Assembly (NCBI RefSeq): GCF_005222845.1
Contig: NZ_STFZ01000012.1
Coordinates: 1-64,000 of the forward strand
From: Rhizobium sp. FY34
GTDB taxonomy: Bacteria; Pseudomonadota; Alphaproteobacteria; Rhizobiales; Rhizobiaceae
Length of the DNA: 64,000 nucleotides
Reading direction: 5' to 3'
Shown: positions 8,902-17,280 of the stretch, in pieces
How the letters are laid out: the number at the start of each line of letters is the position of its first letter
Numbering within the stretch: the first letter of the stretch is position 1
The notes under the pieces: generated by a model
Databases searched by the model: none
What the model saw: the letters and a program-made list of their open reading frames with translations, nothing else
Told to the model about the DNA's origin: nothing
Translations under genes and position numbers: made by a program

Positions 8902-9987
8902 GTGGTATTGGAGCCCCTCTTGCAGCCGAAATCTGTTCCATTGCCCAGAACATGGTGGCGACCGGATATCCATGCTGATCGTCGCCCCTTCCTGATCGGC
9001 CGCAATCGCATCCAGCAGGCCTTTCGTGGCTATCTCGCAGACCAGGATTTTATCGAGGTGGATACCGCAACTTTACAGGTATCCCCTGGCAATGAAGCAC
9101 ATCTGCACGCCTTTTCCACCGATATGCTGACCACCGACGGGCGTGCCAGCCGCATGCATCTGCACACCTCGCCGGAATTTGCCTGCAAGAAGCTTCTGTC
9201 AGCCGGCGAGCAGCGCATAGCCTGCTTTGCGCATGTCTATCGCAACCGCGAGCGTGGGGCACTGCATCACCCGGAATTCACCATGCTGGAATGGTACCGG
9301 GTGGGCGAAGGCTATACCGCCCTGATGGAAGATTGCGCAGCCCTGTTGCGGCTTGCCGCCGAAACCACCGGCACGACCAGGTTTTCCTATCGCGGCCTGA
9401 CCTGCAATCCCTTTGCCGAACCGGAGCGGCTGAGCGTTGCCGATGCCTTTGCACAGTTTGCCGGCATCGATCTTCTGGCATCCCTCGCCAGCAATGGCGA
9501 AACGAACCGCGACGAGCTTCGGGTGCAGGTGATCGGCGCCGGTATCCGTGTCGCCGATGACGACACCTGGACCGATCTCTTCAGCCGCGTTCTGCTGGAA
9601 AAGATCGAGCCGCATCTGGGAAAGGGCCGGGCTACCATTCTTGAGCGCTATCCGATCTGCGAAGCAGCCCTTGCACGACCCGCAGGCGACGATCCGCGCG
9701 TGGCCGAACGCTTCGAGCTTTATGCCTGCGGCGTGGAACTGGCCAATGCCTTTGGCGAATTGACGGATGCAGACGAACAGCGCCTGCGCTTTGAAGCGGA
9801 AATGGCGGAAAAGCAGCGCGTCTACGGCGAAACCTATCCGCTCGATGAGGAGTTTCTCGCAGCACTCTCCATCATGCCGGAGGCAAGCGGCATTGCACTG
9901 GGCTTTGATCGCTTGGTGATGCTGGCAACCGGTGCGGCCCGCATCGACCAGGTCATGTGGGCGCCGGTGGCGGATTCAAACGTATGA
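8902..9987 (+). CDS. epmA: EF-P--(R)-beta-lysine ligase
   Basis: A class II lysyl-tRNA synthetase paralogue without the anticodon-binding domain; it activates (R)-beta-lysine and attaches it to Lys34 of EF-P. The 361 residues include motif 2 (FAHVYRNRERGALHHPEFTM, residues about 111-130), ELANAFGELTDADEQ, and motif 3 (ASGIALGFDRLVMLATGA) near the C-terminus. The GTG at 8902 has AGGA eight bases upstream; the N-terminal WWRPDIHADRRPFL matches rhizobial homologues from memory. Its stop overlaps the epmB start (ATGA), indicating one operon. Confidence 0.92.
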   Translation: MVLEPLLQPKSVPLPRTWWRPDIHADRRPFLIGRNRIQQAFRGYLADQDFIEVDTATLQVSPGNEAHLHAFSTDMLTTDGRASRMHLHTSPEFACKKLLSAGEQRIACFAHVYRNRERGALHHPEFTMLEWYRVGEGYTALMEDCAALLRLAAETTGTTRFSYRGLTCNPFAEPERLSVADAFAQFAGIDLLASLASNGETNRDELRVQVIGAGIRVADDDTWTDLFSRVLLEKIEPHLGKGRATILERYPICEAALARPAGDDPRVAERFELYACGVELANAFGELTDADEQRLRFEAEMAEKQRVYGETYPLDEEFLAALSIMPEASGIALGFDRLVMLATGAARIDQVMWAPVADSNV

Positions 9988-11042
9988 CAGCACCACGCGC
10001 GCTGAAATCGGTCGCAGACCTTCATGGCGCCGGTCTGGTAGGCGAGGACGGCCTTGATGCAGCCAGCCGGGTCGGGCAGCGTTATGCGATTGCTGTGACG
10101 CCCGCCATGGCTGCACTGATCGACCCGGACGATGCTCACGACCCGATTGCCTTGCAATTCGTGCCGGACCTGCGCGAACTCGACACAACGCCGCAGGAGC
10201 GGGCCGACCCGATTGGCGATGGCGCGCATTCGCCCGTCAAGGGCATCGTGCATCGCTATCCGGACCGTGTTCTCCTGAAGGCGCTACATATCTGTCCGGT
10301 CTATTGCCGCTTCTGTTTTCGCCGCGAAATGGTCGGCCCTTCCGGCGATGGCACGCTATCTGCCAGCGAACTGGAGGACGCATTTTCCTATATCCGCGCA
10401 AAGCCCGAGATCTGGGAAGTGATCCTCACCGGCGGCGATCCGCTGGTGCTCTCCCCGCGTCGGCTTACCGAGATCATGCGCGGCCTGCGCGACATCGCAC
10501 ATGTGAAGATCATTCGGTTCCACAGCCGGGTGCCGGTGGTAGATCCAGCCGCCATCGACGAGGCTCTGATCGCGGCACTAAAGGCAAGCGGCAAGACGGT
10601 CTATGTCGCGCTGCACGCCAATCATCCGCGGGAAATGACGGAAGACGCCCGCGCCGCCTGTGCGCTTCTGGTGGATGCCGGCATTTCCATGGTCAGCCAG
10701 ACAGTGCTTCTCAAAGGCGTAAACGACGATCCGGCCATACTGGCCGAGTTGATGCGCGCCTTTGTCGAGGCGCGAGTAAAGCCCTATTACCTGCATCATC
10801 CGGATCTGGCGCCCGGCACCAGCCATTTCCGGCTGGATATCGCCGAGGGACAGCGGATCGTCGAGGCCCTGCGCGGCCGGGTCTCCGGCCTTTGCCAGCC
10901 GACCTATGTGCTGGATATTCCGGGCGGCTATGGCAAGGCACTGATCGGCCGCAGCGCTGTGCGACAGATCGATGACGGTTGCTACACCATCAGCGATTAC
11001 CGCGGCCAGAGCCACACCTATCCGCCAGAGGAGCTGGAGTAA
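9984..11042 (+). CDS. epmB: EF-P beta-lysylation protein, radical-SAM lysine 2,3-aminomutase
   Basis: It converts L-lysine to (R)-beta-lysine for EpmA using a 4Fe-4S cluster, S-adenosylmethionine and PLP. The 352-residue protein has the cluster motif CPVYCRFC (Cys104, Cys108, Cys111), the GGDPLVLSPRRL segment and a C-terminal IPGGYGKALIG motif in which Lys318 is the expected PLP lysine. The ATG at 9984 overlaps the epmA stop; an upstream in-frame start at 9957 lies inside epmA and is less likely. No epmC hydroxylase gene is present in the window. Confidence 0.93.
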   Translation: MTAPRALKSVADLHGAGLVGEDGLDAASRVGQRYAIAVTPAMAALIDPDDAHDPIALQFVPDLRELDTTPQERADPIGDGAHSPVKGIVHRYPDRVLLKALHICPVYCRFCFRREMVGPSGDGTLSASELEDAFSYIRAKPEIWEVILTGGDPLVLSPRRLTEIMRGLRDIAHVKIIRFHSRVPVVDPAAIDEALIAALKASGKTVYVALHANHPREMTEDARAACALLVDAGISMVSQTVLLKGVNDDPAILAELMRAFVEARVKPYYLHHPDLAPGTSHFRLDIAEGQRIVEALRGRVSGLCQPTYVLDIPGGYGKALIGRSAVRQIDDGCYTISDYRGQSHTYPPEELE

Positions 11043-11339
11043 CGGCAGGCAGCCATGGCTTTTGGTGTCAACGCGACCTTACAACAAGTTTGAAAAGGCT
11101 GAAGCACCATAAAGGTAAACAGATAGGATGACCCCAAAACCGCCCTAACGTCACCGTTCCCTCAAGCAAATATTTGATATTATTTTCAAAAACCAGCGCT
11201 TGTGTCGAATATGAACAATGTTTCTATCGAATTTGATGGAGTCTCTCTGCCCGTTGTTCACCTTTCTGCTTAGCGCTTCCTTATGCTTTCCGACTTAAGG
11301 ATCTGCTCATCAACACATTTCACGTTGGGAGCAGTCGAG
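11043..11339. other. intergenic region ahead of the carrier-protein operon
   Basis: About 300 bases, AT-richer than the flanks, between epmB and the aminoacyl carrier protein gene. I see no gene, strong hairpin or recognisable operator. The promoter of the operon beginning at 11340 is expected here, but no clear -35/-10 pair can be defended. Confidence 0.4.
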
Positions 11340-11591
11340 ATGAACGAGACGATACGCGATATTCTGGCCAAGGTCGGCAACCTGCCGGTACCGGCAGCAG
11401 ATCTGGCGCAGGACGCGGACCTTTACGCGGCAGGACTTTCCTCCTTTGCATCCGTGCAGGTGATGCTCGGCATTGAGGAAGCCTTCGATATCGAATTTCC
11501 GGACAATCTGCTGAACCGCAAGTCGTTTGCCAGCATTGCAGCGATCGAAGTGACCGTTTCGCAGATCCTCAAGGCACAAGAGGCCGCCTGA
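11340..11591 (+). CDS. aminoacyl carrier protein (phosphopantetheine-binding)
   Basis: An 83-residue acyl-carrier-protein homologue. The segment LYAAGLSSFASVQVMLGIEE matches the ACP helix II region, with Ser35 in place of the DSL serine that takes 4'-phosphopantetheine; the usual Asp before it is replaced by Ser. Family knowledge: small carriers of this type beside SerRS-like ligases in Bradyrhizobium and Agrobacterium are loaded with glycine or alanine. The gene is the first of a tight operon and overlaps the next gene by one base. A GTTGGGAGCAG stretch serves as ribosome-binding site. Confidence 0.85.
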   Translation: MNETIRDILAKVGNLPVPAADLAQDADLYAAGLSSFASVQVMLGIEEAFDIEFPDNLLNRKSFASIAAIEVTVSQILKAQEAA

Positions 11592-12778
11592 TGAGCGTTG
11601 TTGCCTTCGCCCCCCAGGCCTTGAGCCTCTGCGTGAGAGCCCAGCGCGTGGCAGCCATTGCCGCACGCCATGCAGATGACGTGGACCAGGCCGGACGTTT
11701 TCCCAGCGAGGCGGTGGAGGCAATGAAGGCCGAGCGGCTGCTGGGTATCCAGGTGCCCGCAAGCCACGGTGGCGAAGCGGCATCGCTGACGGAAATTGCT
11801 GAAATATGCGTGATCCTCGGCCAGGCCTGCGCCGCATCCGCCATGGTCTTTGCCATGCACCATATCAAGGCGTCGAGCCTTGTGGAGCATAGCGACGACA
11901 CCGGCTGGCACAGTGCTTTCATGCGCGATGTTGCCAAGCACCAGTATCTGATCGCTTCTGCAACGACGGAGGGCGGCATTGGCGGCAATTTGCGCAATTC
12001 CATCTGCGCCATCGAGGTGGATGGCCAGATCTGCCGGCTGGAGAAGAACGCCACCGTCATTTCCTATGCCACCCAAGCCGATGCCATCCTGATCACCTCG
12101 CGCGCCCATGCCGATGCGGCACCGAGCGACCAGGTGATGACGGCATTCCTGAAGCACCAATACACGCTGGAAAAGACCACCGACTGGGATACGCTCGGCA
12201 TGCGCGGCACCTGTTCGGAAGGCTTTGTCTTTCGGGGGCAAGCGCCCGCCGAACAGATCTTCCCTAAACCCTTTGCCGAGATTGCCGCGCAAAGCATGCT
12301 GGCCACTTCGCATCTCTTATGGAGCGGTGTCTGGTATGGCATCGCCGCCGATGCGGTGGCCAGAGCACAGAGCTTCGTGCGGGCCGCCGCCCGCAAATCC
12401 GCCGGTGTCATTCCGCCAGGTGCCTCGCATCTGGCAGAGGCCGTCAACCTGCTGCAACTGGTAAAATCCAACCTGCTGACCGGCCTGAAGACCTATGACG
12501 AGGCGCGGGCGAACCCCGACAAGCTATCTTCCATGAGCTTTGCCATCGCCATGAACAATGTGAAGATCGCATCGTCCGAAACGATCCTCGAGATCATCAA
12601 CCGGGCGCTGCTGATCTGCGGCATCATGGGCTACAAGAACGGCACGCCCTATAGCCTTGGCCGGCACCTGCGCGATGCCCATTCGGCACGGCTGATGATT
12701 TCCAATGACCGCATTCTTGGCAATACCGCCACAATGCTTCTGGTGCAGAAGCCCGATCTGAGCCTTCTGGGGGGATAA
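11591..12778 (+). CDS. acyl-CoA dehydrogenase-like flavoprotein of the carrier-protein operon
   Basis: The 395-residue protein has the acyl-CoA dehydrogenase fold: an N-terminal helical domain with LGIQVPASHGGEA, a middle domain with SATTEGGIGGNLRNS and a C-terminal four-helix domain. The reaction on a CoA or carrier-bound substrate is unknown; oxidation of an aminoacyl thioester held on the neighbouring carrier is an inference from the operon. Its ATG overlaps the carrier stop (TGATG). The family's catalytic Glu cannot be placed with confidence by eye. Confidence 0.8.
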   Translation: MSVVAFAPQALSLCVRAQRVAAIAARHADDVDQAGRFPSEAVEAMKAERLLGIQVPASHGGEAASLTEIAEICVILGQACAASAMVFAMHHIKASSLVEHSDDTGWHSAFMRDVAKHQYLIASATTEGGIGGNLRNSICAIEVDGQICRLEKNATVISYATQADAILITSRAHADAAPSDQVMTAFLKHQYTLEKTTDWDTLGMRGTCSEGFVFRGQAPAEQIFPKPFAEIAAQSMLATSHLLWSGVWYGIAADAVARAQSFVRAAARKSAGVIPPGASHLAEAVNLLQLVKSNLLTGLKTYDEARANPDKLSSMSFAIAMNNVKIASSETILEIINRALLICGIMGYKNGTPYSLGRHLRDAHSARLMISNDRILGNTATMLLVQKPDLSLLGG

Positions 12779-12781
12779 CCG

Positions 12782-13690
12782 ATGGACATGCAGACCAATT
12801 TTCTCGATCGCCTGTTTGATGCGGGTCTTCTGATTGAAACCGGCGTGGACGGGCTTTATGGCCGCAGCGGCGAATTCGAAGACGTGATTGCTGCCTTCGA
12901 ACGGCTGATCGACCGGTTTGGCGGCCAGGACGGCGCGGAAGCCATGCGCTTTCCGCCGGGCATGAACCGCGCCTATTTCGAAACCAGCGGCTATATGAAG
13001 AGCTTTCCGCAACTGGCCGGCACCGTGCATTCCTTCTGCGGCAATGACCATGACCATATGAGCCTCTTGAAATGCATGGAAGTGGGCGAGGACTGGACCA
13101 AGGAGCAGGAAGCCACCGATATCGTGCTGACGCCGGCTGCCTGCTATCCGCTCTATCCGACGGTCGCTCGCCGTGGCGCCCTGCCGATGACCGGCAAACT
13201 GTTTGACCTTCAGAGCTACTGCTTCCGCCACGAACCTTCCAAGGATCCGGCTCGCCAGCAGCTGTTTCGCATGCGCGAATATGTCTGCATGGGCACCGAG
13301 CAACATGTGACGGACTTCCGCCAGAGCTGGATGGACCGCGGCGTGGAGATGATGAAGCTGCTCGGCCTCACCGTCGAGATCGACGTGGCAAACGACCCCT
13401 TCTTCGGCCGTGCCGGCAAGATGATGGCAAACAACCAGCGCGACCAGAACCTGAAATTCGAGCTGCTGATCCCCATCACCTCCGTGGCCAAGCCCACCGC
13501 CTGCATGAGCTTCAATTACCATCAGGATGCATTCGGCACCAAATGGGGCCTCAACCTGGAAGATGGCGCTGTGGCACACACAGCCTGCGTCGGTTTTGGC
13601 CTGGAACGCATCGCGCTTGCCCTCTTCCACACCCATGGCCTGTCCACTTCGGACTGGCAGGAAGACATCCGCAAGATCCTCTGGGGCTGA
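12782..13690 (+). CDS. amino acid:[carrier protein] ligase (SerRS-like class II synthetase homologue)
   Basis: The 302-residue enzyme activates a small amino acid with ATP and transfers it to the phosphopantetheine of a carrier protein instead of tRNA. It contains only a class II catalytic core: motif 2 around [10 protein letters not shown] (residues 162-171) and motif 3 in [12 protein letters not shown] (271-282), with no tRNA-binding arm. Cys121, Glu166 and Cys269 are spaced like the Cys-Glu-Cys zinc ligands described for the Bradyrhizobium Bll0957 enzyme. It starts four bases after the dehydrogenase gene and lies near its presumed carrier partner. Substrate (glycine or alanine in characterised relatives) is not provable from sequence. 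Confidence 0.88.
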   Translation: MDMQTNFLDRLFDAGLLIETGVDGLYGRSGEFEDVIAAFERLIDRFGGQDGAEAMRFPPGMNRAYFETSGYMKSFPQLAGTVHSFCGNDHDHMSLLKCMEVGEDWTKEQEATDIVLTPAACYPLYPTVARRGALPMTGKLFDLQSYCFRHEPSKDPARQQLFRMREYVCMGTEQHVTDFRQSWMDRGVEMMKLLGLTVEIDVANDPFFGRAGKMMANNQRDQNLKFELLIPITSVAKPTACMSFNYHQDAFGTKWGLNLEDGAVAHTACVGFGLERIALALFHTHGLSTSDWQEDIRKILWG

Positions 13691-13695
13691 ACGGG

Positions 13696-14682
13696 ATGGT
13701 ACAGGTCTTTGCCGATCTTGAGCCGGCTACCTATCAGCCGCATGCGCTGCATGCGGCGACGCGGATCTGGCCGGAAACCAATTGCTATGTCGATCTGTGG
13801 ATCGAGGTACTGAAAAGCCATGGCGTGGAGCCCGTCTCCATGCTGGGCTTCACGCTGACTCAGGATTTCGAGGGCGACCAGTTCACCTTCTTCAAGGTGC
13901 CGCTGGAGGATCTGGAAAGCCTCTATGGCATCCAGGTGACCGAACTGGCGATCTTCGATGCGGTGGAAAGCCATCTGGCAACGCAAATCGCGCGCGGGCG
14001 TCTCTGCCTTGTCGAAATGGACAGTTTCTACATGCCAGACACGCGCGGCGTGGCCTATGCACTCGAGCACGGCAAGACCACGGTGGCGATCAACCGGCTG
14101 GACATGGAGCAGCGGGAACTCGACTATTTCCACAATGGCGGGTTCTTCCACCTGTCCGGCGATGATTTCGACGGGCTGTTCCAGAAAAACGCTGGCCCCG
14201 GCGCCCTACCTTTCCTGCCCTATACGGAATTTGCCAAGTTCCCGGCAAAACCAGCGAGCACCGAACACCAGCGGCAAACTGCGCAAGCGCTGCTGTTGCG
14301 CCATTTTGCACGACGCCCGGCGGAAAATCCCATCCGCACCTTTGCGACCGTGTTTCCAACGCAAGCGCAAAAGCTGGCCGAGCGCGACTTCTCCTTCTTC
14401 CACAAGTTCGCCTTCAACACGCTGCGGCAAGTGGGCGCGAATTTCGAGCTTCTGTCGGCACATCTGGATTGGCTGGGCGAAGGCCGAGATTTCACAACGG
14501 CGTCCAGTGAGGCGCTGAAGATTGCCGAATCGGCCAAGAGCGTACAGTTCCAGCTGGCCCGCGCGCTGACGCGCAAGAAATTCGAGGCACTGGAAACCGC
14601 GCTTGATCCGGCAGCGCTTGCCTGGGACCAGTTGATGACAAGTCTTGCAGGCGAGTTGCAAGATCTTCGCGAGGCGGCGTGA
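13696..14682 (+). CDS. DUF1839 family protein
   Basis: A 328-residue protein of unknown function (DUF1839), consistently found beside amino acid:[carrier protein] ligases as far as I recall. Visible features are TNCYVDLWIEVLKSHG at the N-terminus, FHNGGFFHLSGDDFDGLF in the middle and a helical C-terminal half; there is no signal peptide or membrane segment. The ATG at 13696 with GGG just upstream is preferred over an earlier in-frame start inside the ligase gene. A role as an acceptor or transferase for carrier-bound amino acid is plausible but unproven. It overlaps the next gene (GTGA). Confidence 0.75.
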   Translation: MVQVFADLEPATYQPHALHAATRIWPETNCYVDLWIEVLKSHGVEPVSMLGFTLTQDFEGDQFTFFKVPLEDLESLYGIQVTELAIFDAVESHLATQIARGRLCLVEMDSFYMPDTRGVAYALEHGKTTVAINRLDMEQRELDYFHNGGFFHLSGDDFDGLFQKNAGPGALPFLPYTEFAKFPAKPASTEHQRQTAQALLLRHFARRPAENPIRTFATVFPTQAQKLAERDFSFFHKFAFNTLRQVGANFELLSAHLDWLGEGRDFTTASSEALKIAESAKSVQFQLARALTRKKFEALETALDPAALAWDQLMTSLAGELQDLREAA

Positions 14683-17153
14683 CGGGCGTGATCTCAAGCA
14701 TCGGCGCAGAGGTTCTGCGCCTGGAGACCGGCTGGACGGTGGTGACAACCACGCCCGGCCTCTTCGCCGTGGCAAGCGATCTCCCCGAGACGCTGGAGGC
14801 CTTGCCGGCTCCGGTCCCCGGAACGCTGGCCGGCGCGCTGGAACGGGCGGGACGCTTCGACCGCACGAGCCCCACCTCACTCGAGAACCTCGATGCCTGG
14901 TACAGGTTGAACCTGTCTGAACCGGCAGGACCTGCCGTGCTGCGTTTCGAGGGCCTCGCCACCATCTCCGAGGTGTTTCTCAACGGACAAAAAATACTGG
15001 ACAGCGACAGCATGTTCGAGAGCCATGATGTGCCGGTGGTGCTGACGGGCCGGGATGCGCTGGCAATCTGTTTTCGGGCGATGGGCCCGTATCTGGAACG
15101 CAAGGGCGCGCGCGCGCGCTGGCGCCCGCGGATGATGCGAACCCAGGGCCTTCGTCTTTTACGCACCACGGCGCTGGGTTTCATGCCCGGCTGGTGCCCG
15201 GATGTGGTGGCAGTCGGTCCGTTCCGACCGATCTTGTTAATCCGGCCTGCGCGTATCGCCCTCTTCGACCTCTTGCTGTCCAGCCGTCTCGATACCGAGG
15301 GCACTGGCCATCTGTCGCTGCGGTTTGGCTGCGATGCGCAGATCGAGGGGGCCACGCTTTCCTGCGCCGGTGCTGATATGCCCGTGAAACGGCAGGAGGA
15401 CGGGCTTTACATCGCAGAGCTTGCCATTCCGGGAGTTGAACCCTGGTGGCCGGCAAGCCATGGCAAGCCCATTCTGCATGACGTGACGCTGACGATCGCC
15501 GGCGTTTCGCATCATCTGGGCCGCACCGGCTTTCGCCGCATCGCAATCGACCGCGGCACGGACGGGCGTGACTTTGCGCTTGTGGTCAATGGCGAGACAA
15601 TCTTCTGCCGCGGCGCCGTGTGGACCAGCGCCGACATTGTCGATCTGCCATGCAAGCGGGCCGCCTATGAGCCGTTTTTACGGCTGGCGGCTGAGGCCGG
15701 CATGAACATGATCCGCATTGGCGGCACCATGGCCTATGAGACGACAGACTTCCTCCATCTCTGCGACGAATTGGGGCTGATGGTCTGGCAGGACATGATG
15801 CTGGCCAATTTTGATTATCCGGCAGGCGATGAATCACTGATGATTCACGTGAAAACAGAGTTAACGCAGTGTCTGGCACGCCATTCGGCATCGCCATCGC
15901 TGGCGATACTCTGCGGCGGAAGCGAAATGCACCAGCAGGGCGCCATGCTCGGTCTGCCCGAGCGCATCTGGAAAACGACGCTGACCACCGAGATTCTACC
16001 CAAGCTCTGTGCTGATCTCATGCCGCACCTGCCTTACGTGGAAAATTCGCCAAGCGGCGGCGCGCAGCCCTTCTTTGTCAACGAGGGGGTGGGACATTAC
16101 TATGGCGTTGGCGCCTATATGCGGCCCTTGGAGGACGCACGGCGTGCCAATCTGCGCTTTGCGGCCGAATGCCTCGCCTTCTCGCAGGTTCCGGATGCCG
16201 CCATGCTGGACCAGCATCTGCCGGTGTCGCCGGTGCATGATCCGCGCTGGAAGGACCGCGTGCCGCGCGATCTGGGCGCCAGCTGGGATTTCGAGGATGT
16301 CCGCGAGCACTATCTCGGCCTGCTCTTTGGTGTCGATCCGGCGCGCCTGCGGCGCGAGGACGCGGAGCGCTACCTCACGCTTTCACGTGCCGCGACGGCA
16401 GAAGTGATGGAGGCAAGCTTTGCCGAATGGCGAAGGCCCGGCGCCAGCTGCAATGGCGCGCTGGTCTGGACGCTGCAGGATCTTCTGCCCGGTGCGGGTT
16501 GGGGCGTAGTCGATTCGGACGCCAACCCGAAATCCGCATGGCATGCGCTGAAGCGCGCCTTCCGGCCGATCCAGATCCTGCTGTCCGACGAGGGTACCAA
16601 TGGGCTGGATGTGCATGTTCTCAACGAAACGCCACACCGGCAGGAGCTTGTCGTCGAGCTTGCCTGCCTGCGCCACGGCCAGCAGACTGTCGTGTCCGGC
16701 AGGCGTGAACTGACGCTGGAGCCGCGCCGCACGGCAAGCCTTGCCGCAACAGATCTGTTTGGCGCCTTCTTCGACACGACCTATGCCTATCGCTTTGGTC
16801 CGCCCGCGCATGACGTGAGTGTAGCACGCCTGAAAGACAGGCAAACCCAGGAGATCCTGGCGGAGGCCTTTCATTTCCCGCAGGGGCACAGCGCGGCATT
16901 TCACGATGCGACGCTGGAACTGGTGCTGCAGCGCAAGGATGAGGGCGCCTGGGCGCTCTCCATCACGACAGACCGGCTGGCGCAGAGCGTAAACATCGCC
17001 TGCGATGGATATCGGGCCAAAGAAAATGGCTTTCATCTGGCGCCCGGCGCCGCAAAAAGCGTCATCTTGTCGCCATTGGACGGCACCGACCTTACCACAC
17101 TGGCCTCAGGGTCGGTCACCAGTCTCGGCGGGCGGCAGATCAGCGCATTCTGA
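14679..17153 (+). CDS. GH2 beta-mannosidase-like protein in the carrier-protein operon
   Basis: The 824-residue protein follows glycoside hydrolase family 2 architecture: an N-terminal jelly-roll (LDAWYRLNLSEP, FEGLATISEVFLNGQ), a beta-sandwich, then a barrel with RIGGTMAYETTDFLHLCDELGLMVWQD. The expected acid/base Glu is Glu416 in LCGGSEMH, where the usual Asn before it is Ser, and the candidate nucleophile is Glu497 in FAAECLAFSQ. So both acids remain but their surroundings differ from active mannosidases. No signal peptide is seen, so it probably acts in the cytoplasm. GTG start overlapping the DUF1839 stop by four bases. Confidence 0.78.
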   Translation: MTGVISSIGAEVLRLETGWTVVTTTPGLFAVASDLPETLEALPAPVPGTLAGALERAGRFDRTSPTSLENLDAWYRLNLSEPAGPAVLRFEGLATISEVFLNGQKILDSDSMFESHDVPVVLTGRDALAICFRAMGPYLERKGARARWRPRMMRTQGLRLLRTTALGFMPGWCPDVVAVGPFRPILLIRPARIALFDLLLSSRLDTEGTGHLSLRFGCDAQIEGATLSCAGADMPVKRQEDGLYIAELAIPGVEPWWPASHGKPILHDVTLTIAGVSHHLGRTGFRRIAIDRGTDGRDFALVVNGETIFCRGAVWTSADIVDLPCKRAAYEPFLRLAAEAGMNMIRIGGTMAYETTDFLHLCDELGLMVWQDMMLANFDYPAGDESLMIHVKTELTQCLARHSASPSLAILCGGSEMHQQGAMLGLPERIWKTTLTTEILPKLCADLMPHLPYVENSPSGGAQPFFVNEGVGHYYGVGAYMRPLEDARRANLRFAAECLAFSQVPDAAMLDQHLPVSPVHDPRWKDRVPRDLGASWDFEDVREHYLGLLFGVDPARLRREDAERYLTLSRAATAEVMEASFAEWRRPGASCNGALVWTLQDLLPGAGWGVVDSDANPKSAWHALKRAFRPIQILLSDEGTNGLDVHVLNETPHRQELVVELACLRHGQQTVVSGRRELTLEPRRTASLAATDLFGAFFDTTYAYRFGPPAHDVSVARLKDRQTQEILAEAFHFPQGHSAAFHDATLELVLQRKDEGAWALSITTDRLAQSVNIACDGYRAKENGFHLAPGAAKSVILSPLDGTDLTTLASGSVTSLGGRQISAF

Positions 17154-17280
17154 GCGCCGCGCCTTCGACCGTGATACCTCGCCATTTGCGCCACAAGCAT
17201 CATCCGAATCATCGAAAACTATGGACGTGCGCCCACATCGCGCTACTCTTGCGACAAATACTCCTTGCGCGGAGACACAA

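Noticed and set aside
12524..13636. 370-codon minus-strand open frame
   Set aside because: It is antisense to the carrier-protein ligase gene, which carries clear class II motifs.
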